Shown: positions 1-9,126, numbered from the stretch's first letter. The stretch is 64,000 bases of DNA from CAZUCE01 sp964619265 (GCA_964619265.1 CAZUCE010000002.1:124001-188000); one strand, 5' to 3'. Numbers and translations are program-made. The notes: a model not told the origin generated them from the sequence alone.

Positions 1-246
1 ACGTTTGCAGATGGAGGGACCGCCTCGCAGACTTAGCCGGCTGCGGCGAGGATGTACAGAAGCTTGCTCCTAGGAGAACTAGGAGAGAGCGTCCTACCTG
101 GGGCGGGAGGGCCACTGGATCGACCGTCTGCGAGGACGGGATCGATCGCCTCCGGGGAAGGGGAGGCGTTCATCTCGGGAAGGAAAGTCGCTTGGGCCCT
201 AGGCTAGGGGCTCTCCCGCCCCGATCTGCCCCCCAGCTGTCTCTCG
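1..246. other. Structured non-coding stretch upstream of the M3 peptidase
   Basis: I see no credible reading frame here. The stretch is full of short hairpins: CCTCGC at 27-32 with GCGAGG near 47-52; CTCCTAG at 67-73 with CTAGGAG at 79-85; CCGTC with GACGG around 125-140, flanked by GATCGA and TCGATC; and CCTCC with GGAGG near 150-170. Near the left edge a GATG, a stem, then ACAGAA recalls the 3' end of bacterial RNase P RNA, but the usual CCGGCTTA after ACAGAA is not present, so this identity is weak. It may be the 3' end of an RNA gene that begins outside the window, or a leader of the downstream gene. Confidence 0.3.
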
Positions 247-2316
247 ATGACTTCTCCGAACGCTAGCTCCAACCCGCTTCTCGCCCCCTGGACCGGCCCC
301 TTTGGGGGCGTGCCCGACTTCGGCCGCGCGCGGCTGGAGGATTTGGAGCCGGCCATGGAAGCTGGGATCGCCGAGCATTTGGCCGAATTGGAGAGCATCG
401 CAGCGAATCCCGAGCCGCCGAACTTCGCCAATACCGTGGAGGCGTTTGAAGATTCGGGGCGCGCGCTCAGCCGGGCCGGGGCGTTCTTTGGGATCTGGTC
501 GAACAGTCTCTCGAGCCCCGAGTTCCGGGAGATCGAGCGTCGTCTCGCCCCGAAGCTCTCGGCCTACAGCTCCAAGATCACCCAGAACACGGCCCTGTAT
601 AAGCGGCTGGTCGCGGTGACCGAGTCGGGAGAATTCGCGACCCTGGACGAGGAGCAGCAGCTGCTTGTGCAAGGGCACGTGGACCGGCTTACGAAGAACG
701 GAGCGAACCTGGAGGGCGTCCAGCGCGAACGCTACGCCGCGATCGGCGAGCGGCTCGCTGTGCTTTATGCCGAGTTTGGCAACCACATCCTGGCGGACGA
801 AGAAGGTGTGGTCCATCTGTTCGAAGCTGAGCAGCTAGCCGGTTGTGAATCAAATTTCCGGGATTCGGCGGCACAGCTCGCCGCCGAGCGCGGTGCACCG
901 GGAAAGTTCGCGTTGCCCAACACGCGTTCAGCGATGATGCCGTTCCTGACTCAGGCCACCGACCGCGCAGCCCGAGAAATCGTGTGGCGAGCCTTTATCG
1001 AACGGGGGGATCACCCCGGCGAGAACGACAACAAGCCGGTAGTCGCCGAAATCCTGAAGTTGCGTCGCGAGCGCGCCGAGCTGCTCGGTTTCCCGACCTA
1101 CGCCCACTGGATGTTGACCGACCGCATGGCGAAGACACCCGAAGCGGTTCGCCAGCTTCTCGAGGCTGTGTGGCCTTCGGCCACCGGACGGGTCGCCGAG
1201 GAGGTGGCCGAGATGCAAGCACTCGCCGACAGCCAGGGCGAAGGCGTCACCATCGAGCCTTGGGACTATCGCTTCTACGGCGAACAAGTGCGCAGCGCCC
1301 GCTACGCCCTCGACGCCGAACAGATCAAGCCCTATCTCCAGCTGGAGAAGCTGCAGGAAGCCATGTTCTTCGTGGCGCGCGAGGTCTTCGGGCTCGAGTT
1401 TCGTGAGGTCGAATCGGGCCAGGTTCCGACCTTCCATGAGGAGGTTCGAGTTTTCGAAGTCACGCGCGCCTTGCGCGGCGAGCACGTGGGGCTTTTCTAC
1501 TTGGATCCCTTTGCGCGGCCCGGCAAGCGTTCCGGCGCTTGGGCCAGTACTTTCCGCCGCGGAGAGTCTTTCCGCGAGCTCCGTTCGGTCTTGGCGACCA
1601 ACACCTCCAATTTTCTCCCCGCGCGGCAGGGTTCACCGGTTGTGGTGTCCCCAGACGATGCGCGAACCTTGTTCCACGAGTTTGGGCACGGACTGCACAC
1701 TTTGCTGGCCGACGTGAAGTATCCCGGCAGCAATAACATCGTCCGTGACTTTGTTGAATTTCAGTCCCAATTGCTCGAGCACTACCTGTGGAGCGATCCG
1801 GTCGCTACCAAGTTCCTAACCCACGTGGAGACCGGGAAGCCGATTCCGCGCGAACTGATCGACAAGCTGGAGGCTGCGGCGGCCTTCCATCAGGGATTCG
1901 CAACGACCGAGTACCTGGCCTGTGCGCTGGTAGATCTCGAACTGCACACAGCCGACCCCAGCGGCCTGGACGTCGCCGCCTTCGAAGCGGAGTCCTTGGA
2001 CCGGCTCGGAATGCCGCGGGAGTTGGTGATGCGTCACCGCACCCCTCAGTTCGCGCACGTGTTCTCAGGCGAGGGCTACGCCGTGGGGTACTACAGTTAC
2101 CTATGGGCTGACGTTCTGACCGCCGACGCAGCAGCGGCACTGCGCGAGGCGCCGGGCGGCCTGTTCGATGGTGCGCTCACCGCCAAACTACGCGACCTGC
2201 TATTCGCGCCGCGCGGCGCGGTGGACCCTGGAATGGCCTATCGCAAGTTCCGCGGTCGGGATGCGTCGCTCGCTGCGCTGATGCGCGAGCGAGGGTTTGC
2301 GACCAGCGCCGGCTGA
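247..2316 (+). CDS. dcp: M3 family zinc metallopeptidase (peptidyl-dipeptidase Dcp / oligopeptidase A type)
   Basis: A 689-residue, probably cytoplasmic oligopeptidase that would degrade short peptides. The zinc-binding motif HEFGH lies at about residues 477-481, and the third ligand is probably Glu504 in DFVEFQ, matching the HExxH plus distant Glu layout of family M3. The length and the N-terminal opening (NPLLAPW...) fit the Dcp/PrlC group, which is usually about 680 residues. No signal peptide is seen. ATG 247 is the first start in frame and lacks a clear Shine-Dalgarno site. The next gene starts about 20 bp after its stop. Choosing between Dcp and PrlC is not possible from motifs alone. 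Confidence 0.93.
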   Translation: MTSPNASSNPLLAPWTGPFGGVPDFGRARLEDLEPAMEAGIAEHLAELESIAANPEPPNFANTVEAFEDSGRALSRAGAFFGIWSNSLSSPEFREIERRLAPKLSAYSSKITQNTALYKRLVAVTESGEFATLDEEQQLLVQGHVDRLTKNGANLEGVQRERYAAIGERLAVLYAEFGNHILADEEGVVHLFEAEQLAGCESNFRDSAAQLAAERGAPGKFALPNTRSAMMPFLTQATDRAAREIVWRAFIERGDHPGENDNKPVVAEILKLRRERAELLGFPTYAHWMLTDRMAKTPEAVRQLLEAVWPSATGRVAEEVAEMQALADSQGEGVTIEPWDYRFYGEQVRSARYALDAEQIKPYLQLEKLQEAMFFVAREVFGLEFREVESGQVPTFHEEVRVFEVTRALRGEHVGLFYLDPFARPGKRSGAWASTFRRGESFRELRSVLATNTSNFLPARQGSPVVVSPDDARTLFHEFGHGLHTLLADVKYPGSNNIVRDFVEFQSQLLEHYLWSDPVATKFLTHVETGKPIPRELIDKLEAAAAFHQGFATTEYLACALVDLELHTADPSGLDVAAFEAESLDRLGMPRELVMRHRTPQFAHVFSGEGYAVGYYSYLWADVLTADAAAALREAPGGLFDGALTAKLRDLLFAPRGAVDPGMAYRKFRGRDASLAALMRERGFATSAG

Positions 2317-2335
2317 ATCCGAGGGCCTACGCCGC

Positions 2336-2998
2336 GTGCAAACGAACTATCACCTGCCTCCGCGCCTGATTCCGGCGAGGAGCGTCGGTCCGGGAACTGG
2401 CGCAGAGTTGTTCGTGGTTGAAGGCGAGTCAGCCGGCTTGGCGGTCGCTGGCGCGCGGGACCGCGGTTTTCAAGCGGTGCTGCCTTTCCAGGGCAAGCCG
2501 CTCAATCCTCTGCGGCACGGGCCATACCGAGTGCTTGGGCATGCGGCCTTCTCGACCTTGCTACGGGTCCTCGAGGTCGAGCCCTTCGAAGCCTGCCGGC
2601 CGGCCCGCTGTCCGTACGACCGGATCCTCCTGCTGTTCGATCCGGATGCGGATGGGGTGCATGCGGCAGCCTTGACGCTGCTGTTCTTTGGGAAGTTCTT
2701 GGGTCCCTTGGTCGAGGCTGGCCGAGTGCATCAAGTCAGGGCGCCGGTGGCCACGGTGGATCACGAGCGGTTGGCCGGTCCCATCGACGCGGTGTCGCGA
2801 GCGGACCTGGATCGGGTGCTGGTTTCTTTGCGGGGGCATGGGGTCGAGGACCCAACCAAGCGGATCTATCGCGGGTTGGCCAGTGTGGACGCGGACGTCT
2901 TGTCGCGGGCTTGTCTCGACCCGGTGACGCGGGTGGGGAAGAGACTGGGTCCGGAGGACGCTGAAAGCGTGCGGCTGCAGTTGGGGCTTTCGCGCTGA
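2336..2998 (+). CDS. Stand-alone Toprim protein derived from GyrB/ParE
   Basis: About 220 residues that align with only the C-terminal half of the type II topoisomerase B subunit. Visible are EGESAG near residue 29 (EGDSAG of GyrB, catalytic Glu), PFQGKPLN (PLRGKILN of GyrB), the metal triad DPDADG near 102-107, and a C-terminal stretch (YRGLASVDADVL... then DPVTR... then EDAES) that follows the GyrB tail. The GHKL ATPase and transducer domains are entirely absent. GTG 2336 is chosen because TTG 2297 would overlap the peptidase gene by 20 bp. The conserved acidic residues argue against a dead fragment. Its partner and function are unknown; it could act with a GyrA-like subunit encoded elsewhere. 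Confidence 0.8.
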   Translation: MQTNYHLPPRLIPARSVGPGTGAELFVVEGESAGLAVAGARDRGFQAVLPFQGKPLNPLRHGPYRVLGHAAFSTLLRVLEVEPFEACRPARCPYDRILLLFDPDADGVHAAALTLLFFGKFLGPLVEAGRVHQVRAPVATVDHERLAGPIDAVSRADLDRVLVSLRGHGVEDPTKRIYRGLASVDADVLSRACLDPVTRVGKRLGPEDAESVRLQLGLSR

Positions 2999-3012
2999 TC
3001 CCCGAATCCCGG

Positions 3013-3927
3013 CTAGCGCCACGCAACGATCGAGGCGGAAGTGAAGATGCCCGTGGACTCGCCGGCTACTCGGCTCGTCAAGCAGGCGGTGCTCAGGATC
3101 GAAGATCCCGATGGGTTGAACCCGGCCGGAACCACAGCCCGCGCTTCGATCAAGCCTGGCTGGACCAGCTCGGGTTCGTTCGAACCTAGCTCCGAGTCGG
3201 CCCAATCAGCCCTGCGGGGGTCCGGCGTTCGGCGCACCGCGAGCTGTCCGTTGAGGAAGAGCTCAAGCTCGGTGTAGGCATCTCCGGCCCGCTGGATGAG
3301 CCACAGGAGATGACCGGCGCCCGCATTTGAGATGTGAACAGCCTGCTCGAAGGCAAAGCCCAGTTGAGCCAGGTGTTCGGTGTTGCAAGTGAGCACGCTA
3401 CGCAGCACCTCGATGGGATCTGGCTCTGTTCTAGACGAGGCCTGGTCGTTTCCCGAAGGCAGGCCCGCCAGATGGACCAGCGAGCCGTGCAGGGCTTCGG
3501 GGCCAGTCAGCTCGAGCCACAGGTTTTGGAAGTGGAACCAACCGGGTCCACGGGGAGCCGGACTTGGCCGAAGGCAAATCGTCCGCGTCCCCTCCGGGAC
3601 GACCGATCTGCCCGTCGGATCCAGCTCGCGTGTGAACGGAAGCCTCGTGAGGTCGGCCTTGTAAAAGTCAACGAGGACCCGCTCGGAGCCCGGAGTCTCG
3701 GACATCCAAAGGGCCACACCGTCGGCTCCAAAGGCCAGTCTGCCGCGTGCGGTGTTGACCTCGAACTCAGCTGCGATCGTCCAGGGATCGAGCCCGGTTC
3801 CGTGAAGCGGAACCGGCGCGCTTGTGTCCCGAGGGACGGAACCGCCTCGCGGGAGTCCGATTGGGGAAGAGGACGGGCATCGACCTGAAGCCGGGTAACC
3901 GGCGTCGTTCGCGTCGGACTGGATCAT
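3013..3927 (-). CDS. Hypothetical protein, possible LamG/concanavalin-like fold
   Basis: A 304-residue product I do not recognise. It lacks an obvious signal peptide in this frame; the N-terminus is Ser/Pro rich and may contain a wrongly included leader. A middle segment (DPWTIAAEFEV... then LAFGADGVALWMSE) and a later one ending ELELFLNGQL resemble the strand pattern of LamG-like jelly rolls, but no diagnostic residue supports this. It converges on the Toprim gene with 14 bp between stops. The 140 bp between it and the end of the ammonia-lyase gene hold nothing I can identify. Confidence 0.55.
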   Translation of the reverse strand: MIQSDANDAGYPASGRCPSSSPIGLPRGGSVPRDTSAPVPLHGTGLDPWTIAAEFEVNTARGRLAFGADGVALWMSETPGSERVLVDFYKADLTRLPFTRELDPTGRSVVPEGTRTICLRPSPAPRGPGWFHFQNLWLELTGPEALHGSLVHLAGLPSGNDQASSRTEPDPIEVLRSVLTCNTEHLAQLGFAFEQAVHISNAGAGHLLWLIQRAGDAYTELELFLNGQLAVRRTPDPRRADWADSELGSNEPELVQPGLIEARAVVPAGFNPSGSSILSTACLTSRVAGESTGIFTSASIVAWR

Positions 3928-4071
3928 TGGCAGCTTGCGCGTCTGGATCGTCTGGGGGAGGGGTCCCCGCGGCGCGGGGACTCAGCCTGCACCCAAGACG
4001 ATCGCGCTGCTCCGTGGTTACCGATCAGCGGCCGGGAACTTGGCTTCGTTCCAGGCGGCCCTACCAATGCC

Positions 4072-5316
4072 TCAAATGGAACGAACCAGTTCTTCCAATT
4101 CGCTAGCGTCCCGCGGCCCGCGGGTTTCGACCAAAATCTCCACGTGAACCTGGCCGAGGGGAACTTTCCAGCCCTGCCGGTAGTGCGTGATCTCCAAGAT
4201 GTTGATGCGATGCTCGGCGAGCTTGGCGGTGACATCGGCCAGCGCGCCTGGTCGGTCGGGCAGGGCGGTTCGAAGCACGTGGTAGCGTCCCGCGCTGGCC
4301 AGCCCATTCTCCATAACGCGGGCGAGTCGATTCAGGTCGATGTTGCCGCCGCACAGGACCAATCCGATGCGCTGATATTCATCGAGCTGATGGGAAAGCA
4401 GCGCAGCCAGCCCGGCAGCCCCCGCACCTTCGAGCACGACCTTGCCGTGTTCGACGCCCGCCACGATGCCCTGGGCGAGTTGCTCCTCGGTGACCGTGAT
4501 GACGTCCTTGACGTGTTTTTGAATCAGCGGAAAAGTCAGCCGGCCGACGCGCGAAACCTGGATCCCGTCGGCGATCGTGCTGGGGTTTTCGATGTCGACC
4601 GGATGCCCGGCGCGGAACGAACGAGCCATCGGGTCTGCATTGGCGGCCTGGACACCGATCACCGGTACTCCCGGACGCAAAGCGGCCAGGCCCAGGGCGA
4701 TCCCTGCGATGAGGCCTCCACCGCCGACCGGCACCACGACGGCGTCCACTTCGGGCAGGTCTTCGTGGAGCTCGAGCGCGATGGTCCCCTGGCCGAGCAA
4801 GACCTCCGCGTCGTCGAAGGGGTGCACCATCGTCAGGCCCCGCTGATCGGCGAGTTCGCAGGCGTGTTGGTACGCCTCCTGGTAGTGAGCGCCTTCGAGA
4901 ACGACGGTCGCACCGTAGGACCGCGTACGGTCCACCTTGATGATCGGTGTCGAGCGGGGCATCACGATCGTGGCAGGAACGCCAACCAGCTCGGCGGCCA
5001 TCCCGACCCCTTGAGCGTGATTGCCGGCCGAGGCTGCGATCACCCCTTTCTCTCGACTGGTCTCCGGCAGATGGAGGATCTTGTTCAGTGCGCCGCGGAC
5101 CTTGAAGGCCCCGGTTCGCTGGAGCACTTCGAGCTTGAGGTGGACCTCTCGGCCGGTGTCCTTGGACAGCCCGAAGTTGCGCAGCACGGGGGTGCGCACG
5201 ACGTGTGGCTCGATGGCCCGGGCCGCGGCCCGGATGCGTTCGAGGGCCGGCCCGGGCTCGAGGTCCGGTGGAATGGGGGAGACGGCCGGCTCGGATCGCT
5301 GGGACATAGGCTCCAT
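4072..5316 (-). CDS. ilvA: Threonine ammonia-lyase, PLP-dependent, with ACT domain
   Basis: A cytoplasmic enzyme converting threonine to 2-oxobutanoate and ammonia, feeding isoleucine synthesis or threonine breakdown. The fold type II PLP site is clear: the Schiff-base Lys lies in RTGAFKVRGA (Lys72), the cofactor loop is SAGNHAQG, and the phosphate loop is PVGGGGLIAG. The last 85 or so residues form an ACT-like regulatory domain (LPDRPGALADVTAKLAEHRINILEI). At 414 residues it matches the short, single-ACT class. ATG 5316 or ATG 5307 is the start; the open frame runs further upstream but would enter the divergent gene at 5401. A homoserine kinase of the same pathway lies at 40.7 kb. Confidence 0.93.
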   Translation of the reverse strand: MEPMSQRSEPAVSPIPPDLEPGPALERIRAAARAIEPHVVRTPVLRNFGLSKDTGREVHLKLEVLQRTGAFKVRGALNKILHLPETSREKGVIAASAGNHAQGVGMAAELVGVPATIVMPRSTPIIKVDRTRSYGATVVLEGAHYQEAYQHACELADQRGLTMVHPFDDAEVLLGQGTIALELHEDLPEVDAVVVPVGGGGLIAGIALGLAALRPGVPVIGVQAANADPMARSFRAGHPVDIENPSTIADGIQVSRVGRLTFPLIQKHVKDVITVTEEQLAQGIVAGVEHGKVVLEGAGAAGLAALLSHQLDEYQRIGLVLCGGNIDLNRLARVMENGLASAGRYHVLRTALPDRPGALADVTAKLAEHRINILEITHYRQGWKVPLGQVHVEILVETRGPRDASELEELVRSI

Positions 5317-5400
5317 GGAAACCCGCCGGTGGGCCTCTGGCAAGCGGCGGCTAGGTCTCCTCGGCGGAGAATCCTGGCGGGAGCGGATAACCTCTAGCCC

Positions 5401-6567
5401 ATGGCCGAGTACCTGGTTTTGGGCGCCGGCATGCAGGGCACCGCCTGCGTGTTCGATTTGATCGAGAGGGGCGGCGCGAAAGCTGTCACGTGGGTCGACG
5501 CAAACGACGCCCGGCTCGAGGCCGGGCTTCGCCGAATTCGGGAGCTCTCGAACTTCTCGGAGCTCCGCGGGCGTCAGTTGGACGCCTCGGACACCCGCGG
5601 GCTCAGCCCACTGTTCAGCGAGGCCGACGTCTGTGTCAACGCGCTCCCGTATCGCTTCGCTCCAGCGATGACGATGCTGGCGCTGGAGGCCCGAACCCAC
5701 TATTTGGATCTGGGGGGCAACACGGCCATCGTGCTCGAGCAGCTGGGCATGCACCGCGAGCATCCCAACGCCGCCCAGTTGTGCGTCCTGCCCGACTGCG
5801 GTTTGATGCCCGGTATGGGCAACTTATTCGTTGCCCACGCCGTCGCGGAATTGGGCGACCTCGCGCGCTGCGAAGTTCGCTGCGGTGGCCTGCCGACCAA
5901 CCCAAAGCCGCCGCTCGGATACAAATTGGTGTTCAGCGTTGCAGGGCTGACCAATGAATACTTCGGGCGAGCGCATCTTCTGCGCGGGGGGAAAGTGACC
6001 GAGGTCGAGACCTTTGGCGAACTGGAGCGAATCGATGTCGGAAACCTAGGTGAACTCGAAGCCTTCCTCACTTCGGGCGGCCTGGGAACCACCCCATGGA
6101 CCTTCGAAGGTCGCATCGACGAGCTCGACTACAAGACCGTTCGATACCCCGGACACCACGCGCAATTCAAGACGCTGCTCGACCTAGGCTTGCTGTCGGA
6201 AGATCCGATCGAAGTCGACAAGGCTCACGTGGTCCCGCGGCACCTCCTGCACCGGCTCATGGAGAAGCAACTCGATTTTCCTGAAGATCGCGATCTGGTT
6301 TTCCTGCGGATGACCGCCTGGCCCAAAGCTGGCGGGGCTCCGCTCATCATGGAGCTGTTCGATCGTCCCGAGGAGGAACCCGGCGGTTTCACCGCCATGG
6401 AGCGCACGACCGCCTTCTCGGCTACCGCTGTGGCCGCGATGGTCGCAGCGGGTGAGGTGGAGCCGGGCCCGTCTCCGATCGAGCGCTCGGTTCCGACGCA
6501 GACCTACCTGGCCGCTCTCGAAGCCCGGGGCCTCCGCGTGAGCCTGGAGCGAGGGTCGTCCGCTTGA
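5401..6567 (+). CDS. Saccharopine dehydrogenase-like / lysine 6-dehydrogenase-type oxidoreductase
   Basis: A 388-residue NAD(P)-dependent enzyme. The N-terminus has a Rossmann dinucleotide motif VLGAGMQG (residues 6-13) and an acidic residue after the second strand (VDAND). The central part (PDCGLMPGMGN, then LPTNPKPPLGYKLVFS) is typical of saccharopine dehydrogenase relatives. Family members act on saccharopine, lysine or carboxynorspermidine; the sequence alone does not fix the substrate. It is divergent from the threonine ammonia-lyase with about 84 bp between starts, and the SDR gene follows after 19 bp, so the two may be co-transcribed. Confidence 0.85.
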   Translation: MAEYLVLGAGMQGTACVFDLIERGGAKAVTWVDANDARLEAGLRRIRELSNFSELRGRQLDASDTRGLSPLFSEADVCVNALPYRFAPAMTMLALEARTHYLDLGGNTAIVLEQLGMHREHPNAAQLCVLPDCGLMPGMGNLFVAHAVAELGDLARCEVRCGGLPTNPKPPLGYKLVFSVAGLTNEYFGRAHLLRGGKVTEVETFGELERIDVGNLGELEAFLTSGGLGTTPWTFEGRIDELDYKTVRYPGHHAQFKTLLDLGLLSEDPIEVDKAHVVPRHLLHRLMEKQLDFPEDRDLVFLRMTAWPKAGGAPLIMELFDRPEEEPGGFTAMERTTAFSATAVAAMVAAGEVEPGPSPIERSVPTQTYLAALEARGLRVSLERGSSA

Positions 6568-6586
6568 TCTCCTTCTCGCAAAATTC

Positions 6587-7261
6587 ATGAGCACCTATCT
6601 AATCACCGGAACCTCGCGTGGCATCGGGCGCGAACTCGCCTTTCAGCTCCTAGCCCGTGGCGAAACCGTGGTCGGCACGGTTCGTCGCGAAGCGCACGGC
6701 GCCGATCTGCGACAAGCCGGCGCCCGGGTCGAAGTGTGCGACGTGGGTGAGACCACGTCGGTGGCAGCGCTCGCAAGCCGTTTGGAAGGCGAGCCCATCG
6801 ACGTCTTGGTGAACAACGCCGGTGTCTACGATCCGCGCCTCGCATTCGCGGACCTCAGCGACGACGCTATGCGTCAGAACTTTGAGATCAACACGCTGGG
6901 CCCGATGCGCGTGACGCGCGCGTTGCTACCCAATCTTCGCGCGGGTGGGGCCAAGCGAGTTTTCCAATTGACCAGCAAGATGGGGTCGATCTCGGACAAC
7001 GGGTCAGGCGGAGCCTACGCCTACCGAACCTCAAAGGCAGCGCTCAACGCCTGGACCAAGAGCTTTGCGCTCGATCACGCGGGGGAGGGGTTCGTGGCGT
7101 TGGTTCTCCATCCCGGCTGGGTAGCCACCGACATGGGGGGAAGCAGCGCCCCGGTTCAAATTCGAGAGAGCGCCCGTGGGTTGCTTGCGGTCATGGACTC
7201 CGCGGACTCCGGGCGCAATGGACGGTTCTTCGACTTCGCGGGAGAGGAACTGCCTTGGTGA
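6587..7261 (+). CDS. Short-chain dehydrogenase/reductase
   Basis: A 224-residue classical SDR of unknown substrate. The cofactor loop TGTSRGIG is at residues 8-15, NNAG is present in strand 4, and the active site has the S...YRTSK pattern (Tyr and Lys spaced by three), with the serine in LTSKMGS. The protein ends shortly after PGWVATDMGG, a little shorter than the usual 240-260 residues. The stop TGA overlaps the GTG start of the next gene by four bases (7258-7261), so the RDD-SpoIIM gene is probably translationally coupled to it. Confidence 0.88.
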   Translation: MSTYLITGTSRGIGRELAFQLLARGETVVGTVRREAHGADLRQAGARVEVCDVGETTSVAALASRLEGEPIDVLVNNAGVYDPRLAFADLSDDAMRQNFEINTLGPMRVTRALLPNLRAGGAKRVFQLTSKMGSISDNGSGGAYAYRTSKAALNAWTKSFALDHAGEGFVALVLHPGWVATDMGGSSAPVQIRESARGLLAVMDSADSGRNGRFFDFAGEELPW

Positions 7262-9126
7262 CCAAGCAGGATCGGCGAATCGAGACGTCGGGCGCGGCTC
7301 GACTGGTCGTCGAAACGCCCGAGCAGGTCTCCTTCGAGCTGCCCTTGGCAGGGCCCGGCTCGCGCTTCGGAGCGCTGGTCGTGGACGCCCTTTGCCTTGT
7401 CTGGGTGGGGCTCGCTGTCGGGTTCGGGATCCTCTTTTTGAGCAAGCTGGCCGGAGACCTGCCGTTCCTCGGGGCGTTGCTTGGCGCCGTGGCCCTGCTG
7501 CTGTTTTGGGGGTGGTTCTTCGCCTTCGAGACCCTTTGGGATGGCTGTACGCCAGGCAAGCGAGCCTTCGGTCTGCGCGTCGTTCGCGCCGATGGCTCAC
7601 CGCTGGGAACCCGCGAGGCGGCCATCCGCAACCTCGTTCGAATCATCGACCTGCAGCCTGGATTTTCTTGCGCCCTAGGCGGGTTCTCCATGCTGCTGGA
7701 CAAGAGCGGACGGCGGCTCGGAGATCTGGCGGCCGGCACGGTCGTGGTGCGCGACCAGAAAATTGCGTTTCCCGTGCTGCCTGAAGTTCGCCCCGGCACG
7801 ACCGCCCTACCGGTCCGCCTGGGGGATGAGGCCTTCGGAGCGCTGTCTGCCTTTTTGGGTCGTTCCAGGCAATTGGAGCCTGAAGTGGAACAACGGCTGG
7901 CGGCTCGCTTCGCCCTCCAGCTAGCCGATTTAGACCCCGGCGGCTCAGCGTCAGCCTCCTCAGCCTCAAAATTCGTGACGCAGTTTCACGCCGAAGAGGT
8001 GGTGCGGCGCGCGGGGGCTCGCCGCTCGCTCGACGCGGGCGCGCCGTCGGCGGTTCGTCAGCTCGAAGAAAAGCGCGATCGTTGGGTCGAGCTTTCGGAG
8101 CGCTTCGGTTCCGCCCGTCGCCCGAAGAAGAACCAGCGCCCATCCGCCCAGGACGAACAAGGGGTCGCCGAGGATGCTGCGCATCTGCGCGAGCTGTCCA
8201 GCGATCTGGCCCGCGCGCGCACCTACGGCGCAGCCGCCGGCACCGTACTCTCGCTTGAGCGTCTGGTCGCCGGAGCCCACGCCCGCCTTTATCGCGCAGC
8301 TCCCTTGCGCTGGAGCCGCCTCCGAGAATTTTTGCTCGAGGGCTTCCCCGAGCGGGTGCGCGGAGCGCGTCATTCGGTGCTGCTTGCCACGTTGCTCTTT
8401 GCGGTGCCCTTGGTTGTGACGTTCGCGTTCTTGGTGACGAACCCTGAATGGGAGCTCGCCCTAGCCGGGGAAGGCATGATCGAGCGAGCGCGCGCGGCCG
8501 CAGCGAACCCGGGCTACGACTATCGGGATACCTGGGAAAGTGTCTGGTCGGGGAGCGAAGCGCTTTCCACGAATTTGATTGCCCACAACGTCCATGTGGT
8601 TTTGCTGGCCTTCGCTGGAGGGATGACCTTGGGTCTTGCCTCCGCTTTTGTGTTGGTCACGAACGGCATCTCACTCGGTGCAGGTTTTGCGGTGTTTGCG
8701 AACCGTGGCGTCTTCGAGAACATCCTGACTTTCGTGCTGCCCCACGGTGGGATTGAGCTTACGGCGGTTGTGCTGTCGGGGGCCGCGGCCTTTCATTTGG
8801 CCTCGGGATTCTGGCGCCCGGGGCGTCGCGGACGGGGCGTTCGATTGCGCGAATGTGCACGCGAGGCGGTTGCGATCGTCGTCGGCGTTGTGCTTATGCT
8901 GATCCTGGCCGGTGTGATCGAGGGCTATCTTTCGCCAGCGCGCCTGCCGGCTCCGGTCAAGTGGGCCGCGGGAGGCTTAGCCGTGCTTGGTTTGGTGCTG
9001 TACTTCGGTCGCGGCAAGGCTCGCTCACAAGGCGCCGGAAGACTTGATCTCGAGGTAGCGGGCGACAGCGGACTCGACAGCCCGGCCCGGGGCGACGTCG
9101 AGGACCGTCACTCCTCGCTCGCGTAG
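7258..9126 (+). CDS. RDD domain fused to a SpoIIM-type membrane protein
   Basis: A 622-residue inner-membrane protein in two parts. Residues about 25-165 form an RDD domain (FGALVVDALCLVW..., DGCTPGKRAFGLRVV, GRRLGDLAAGTVVV). From about residue 255 it follows the SpoIIM/DUF95 pattern: charged helix with WVELSERF, SSDLARARTYG, AHARLYR, then at least five membrane segments including an amphipathic NPEWELALAGEGM periplasmic section. In many bacteria spoIIM and RDD genes are separate neighbours of moxR and DUF58, so a fusion here fits the cluster on the opposite strand. GTG 7258 is preferred over TTG 7255. The 3' end overlaps the DUF58 gene tail to tail by 102 bp. Confidence 0.85.
   Translation: MTKQDRRIETSGAARLVVETPEQVSFELPLAGPGSRFGALVVDALCLVWVGLAVGFGILFLSKLAGDLPFLGALLGAVALLLFWGWFFAFETLWDGCTPGKRAFGLRVVRADGSPLGTREAAIRNLVRIIDLQPGFSCALGGFSMLLDKSGRRLGDLAAGTVVVRDQKIAFPVLPEVRPGTTALPVRLGDEAFGALSAFLGRSRQLEPEVEQRLAARFALQLADLDPGGSASASSASKFVTQFHAEEVVRRAGARRSLDAGAPSAVRQLEEKRDRWVELSERFGSARRPKKNQRPSAQDEQGVAEDAAHLRELSSDLARARTYGAAAGTVLSLERLVAGAHARLYRAAPLRWSRLREFLLEGFPERVRGARHSVLLATLLFAVPLVVTFAFLVTNPEWELALAGEGMIERARAAAANPGYDYRDTWESVWSGSEALSTNLIAHNVHVVLLAFAGGMTLGLASAFVLVTNGISLGAGFAVFANRGVFENILTFVLPHGGIELTAVVLSGAAAFHLASGFWRPGRRGRGVRLRECAREAVAIVVGVVLMLILAGVIEGYLSPARLPAPVKWAAGGLAVLGLVLYFGRGKARSQGAGRLDLEVAGDSGLDSPARGDVEDRHSSLA

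Noticed and set aside
178..200. AGGAAAGTC, recalling the 5' conserved region of RNase P RNA
   Set aside because: The rest of that RNA would have to run through the peptidase gene and the other conserved parts are missing.
4144..5397. Long open frame antisense to threonine ammonia-lyase
   Set aside because: It is a shadow frame of GC-rich coding DNA; the minus-strand protein has clear PLP and ACT motifs.
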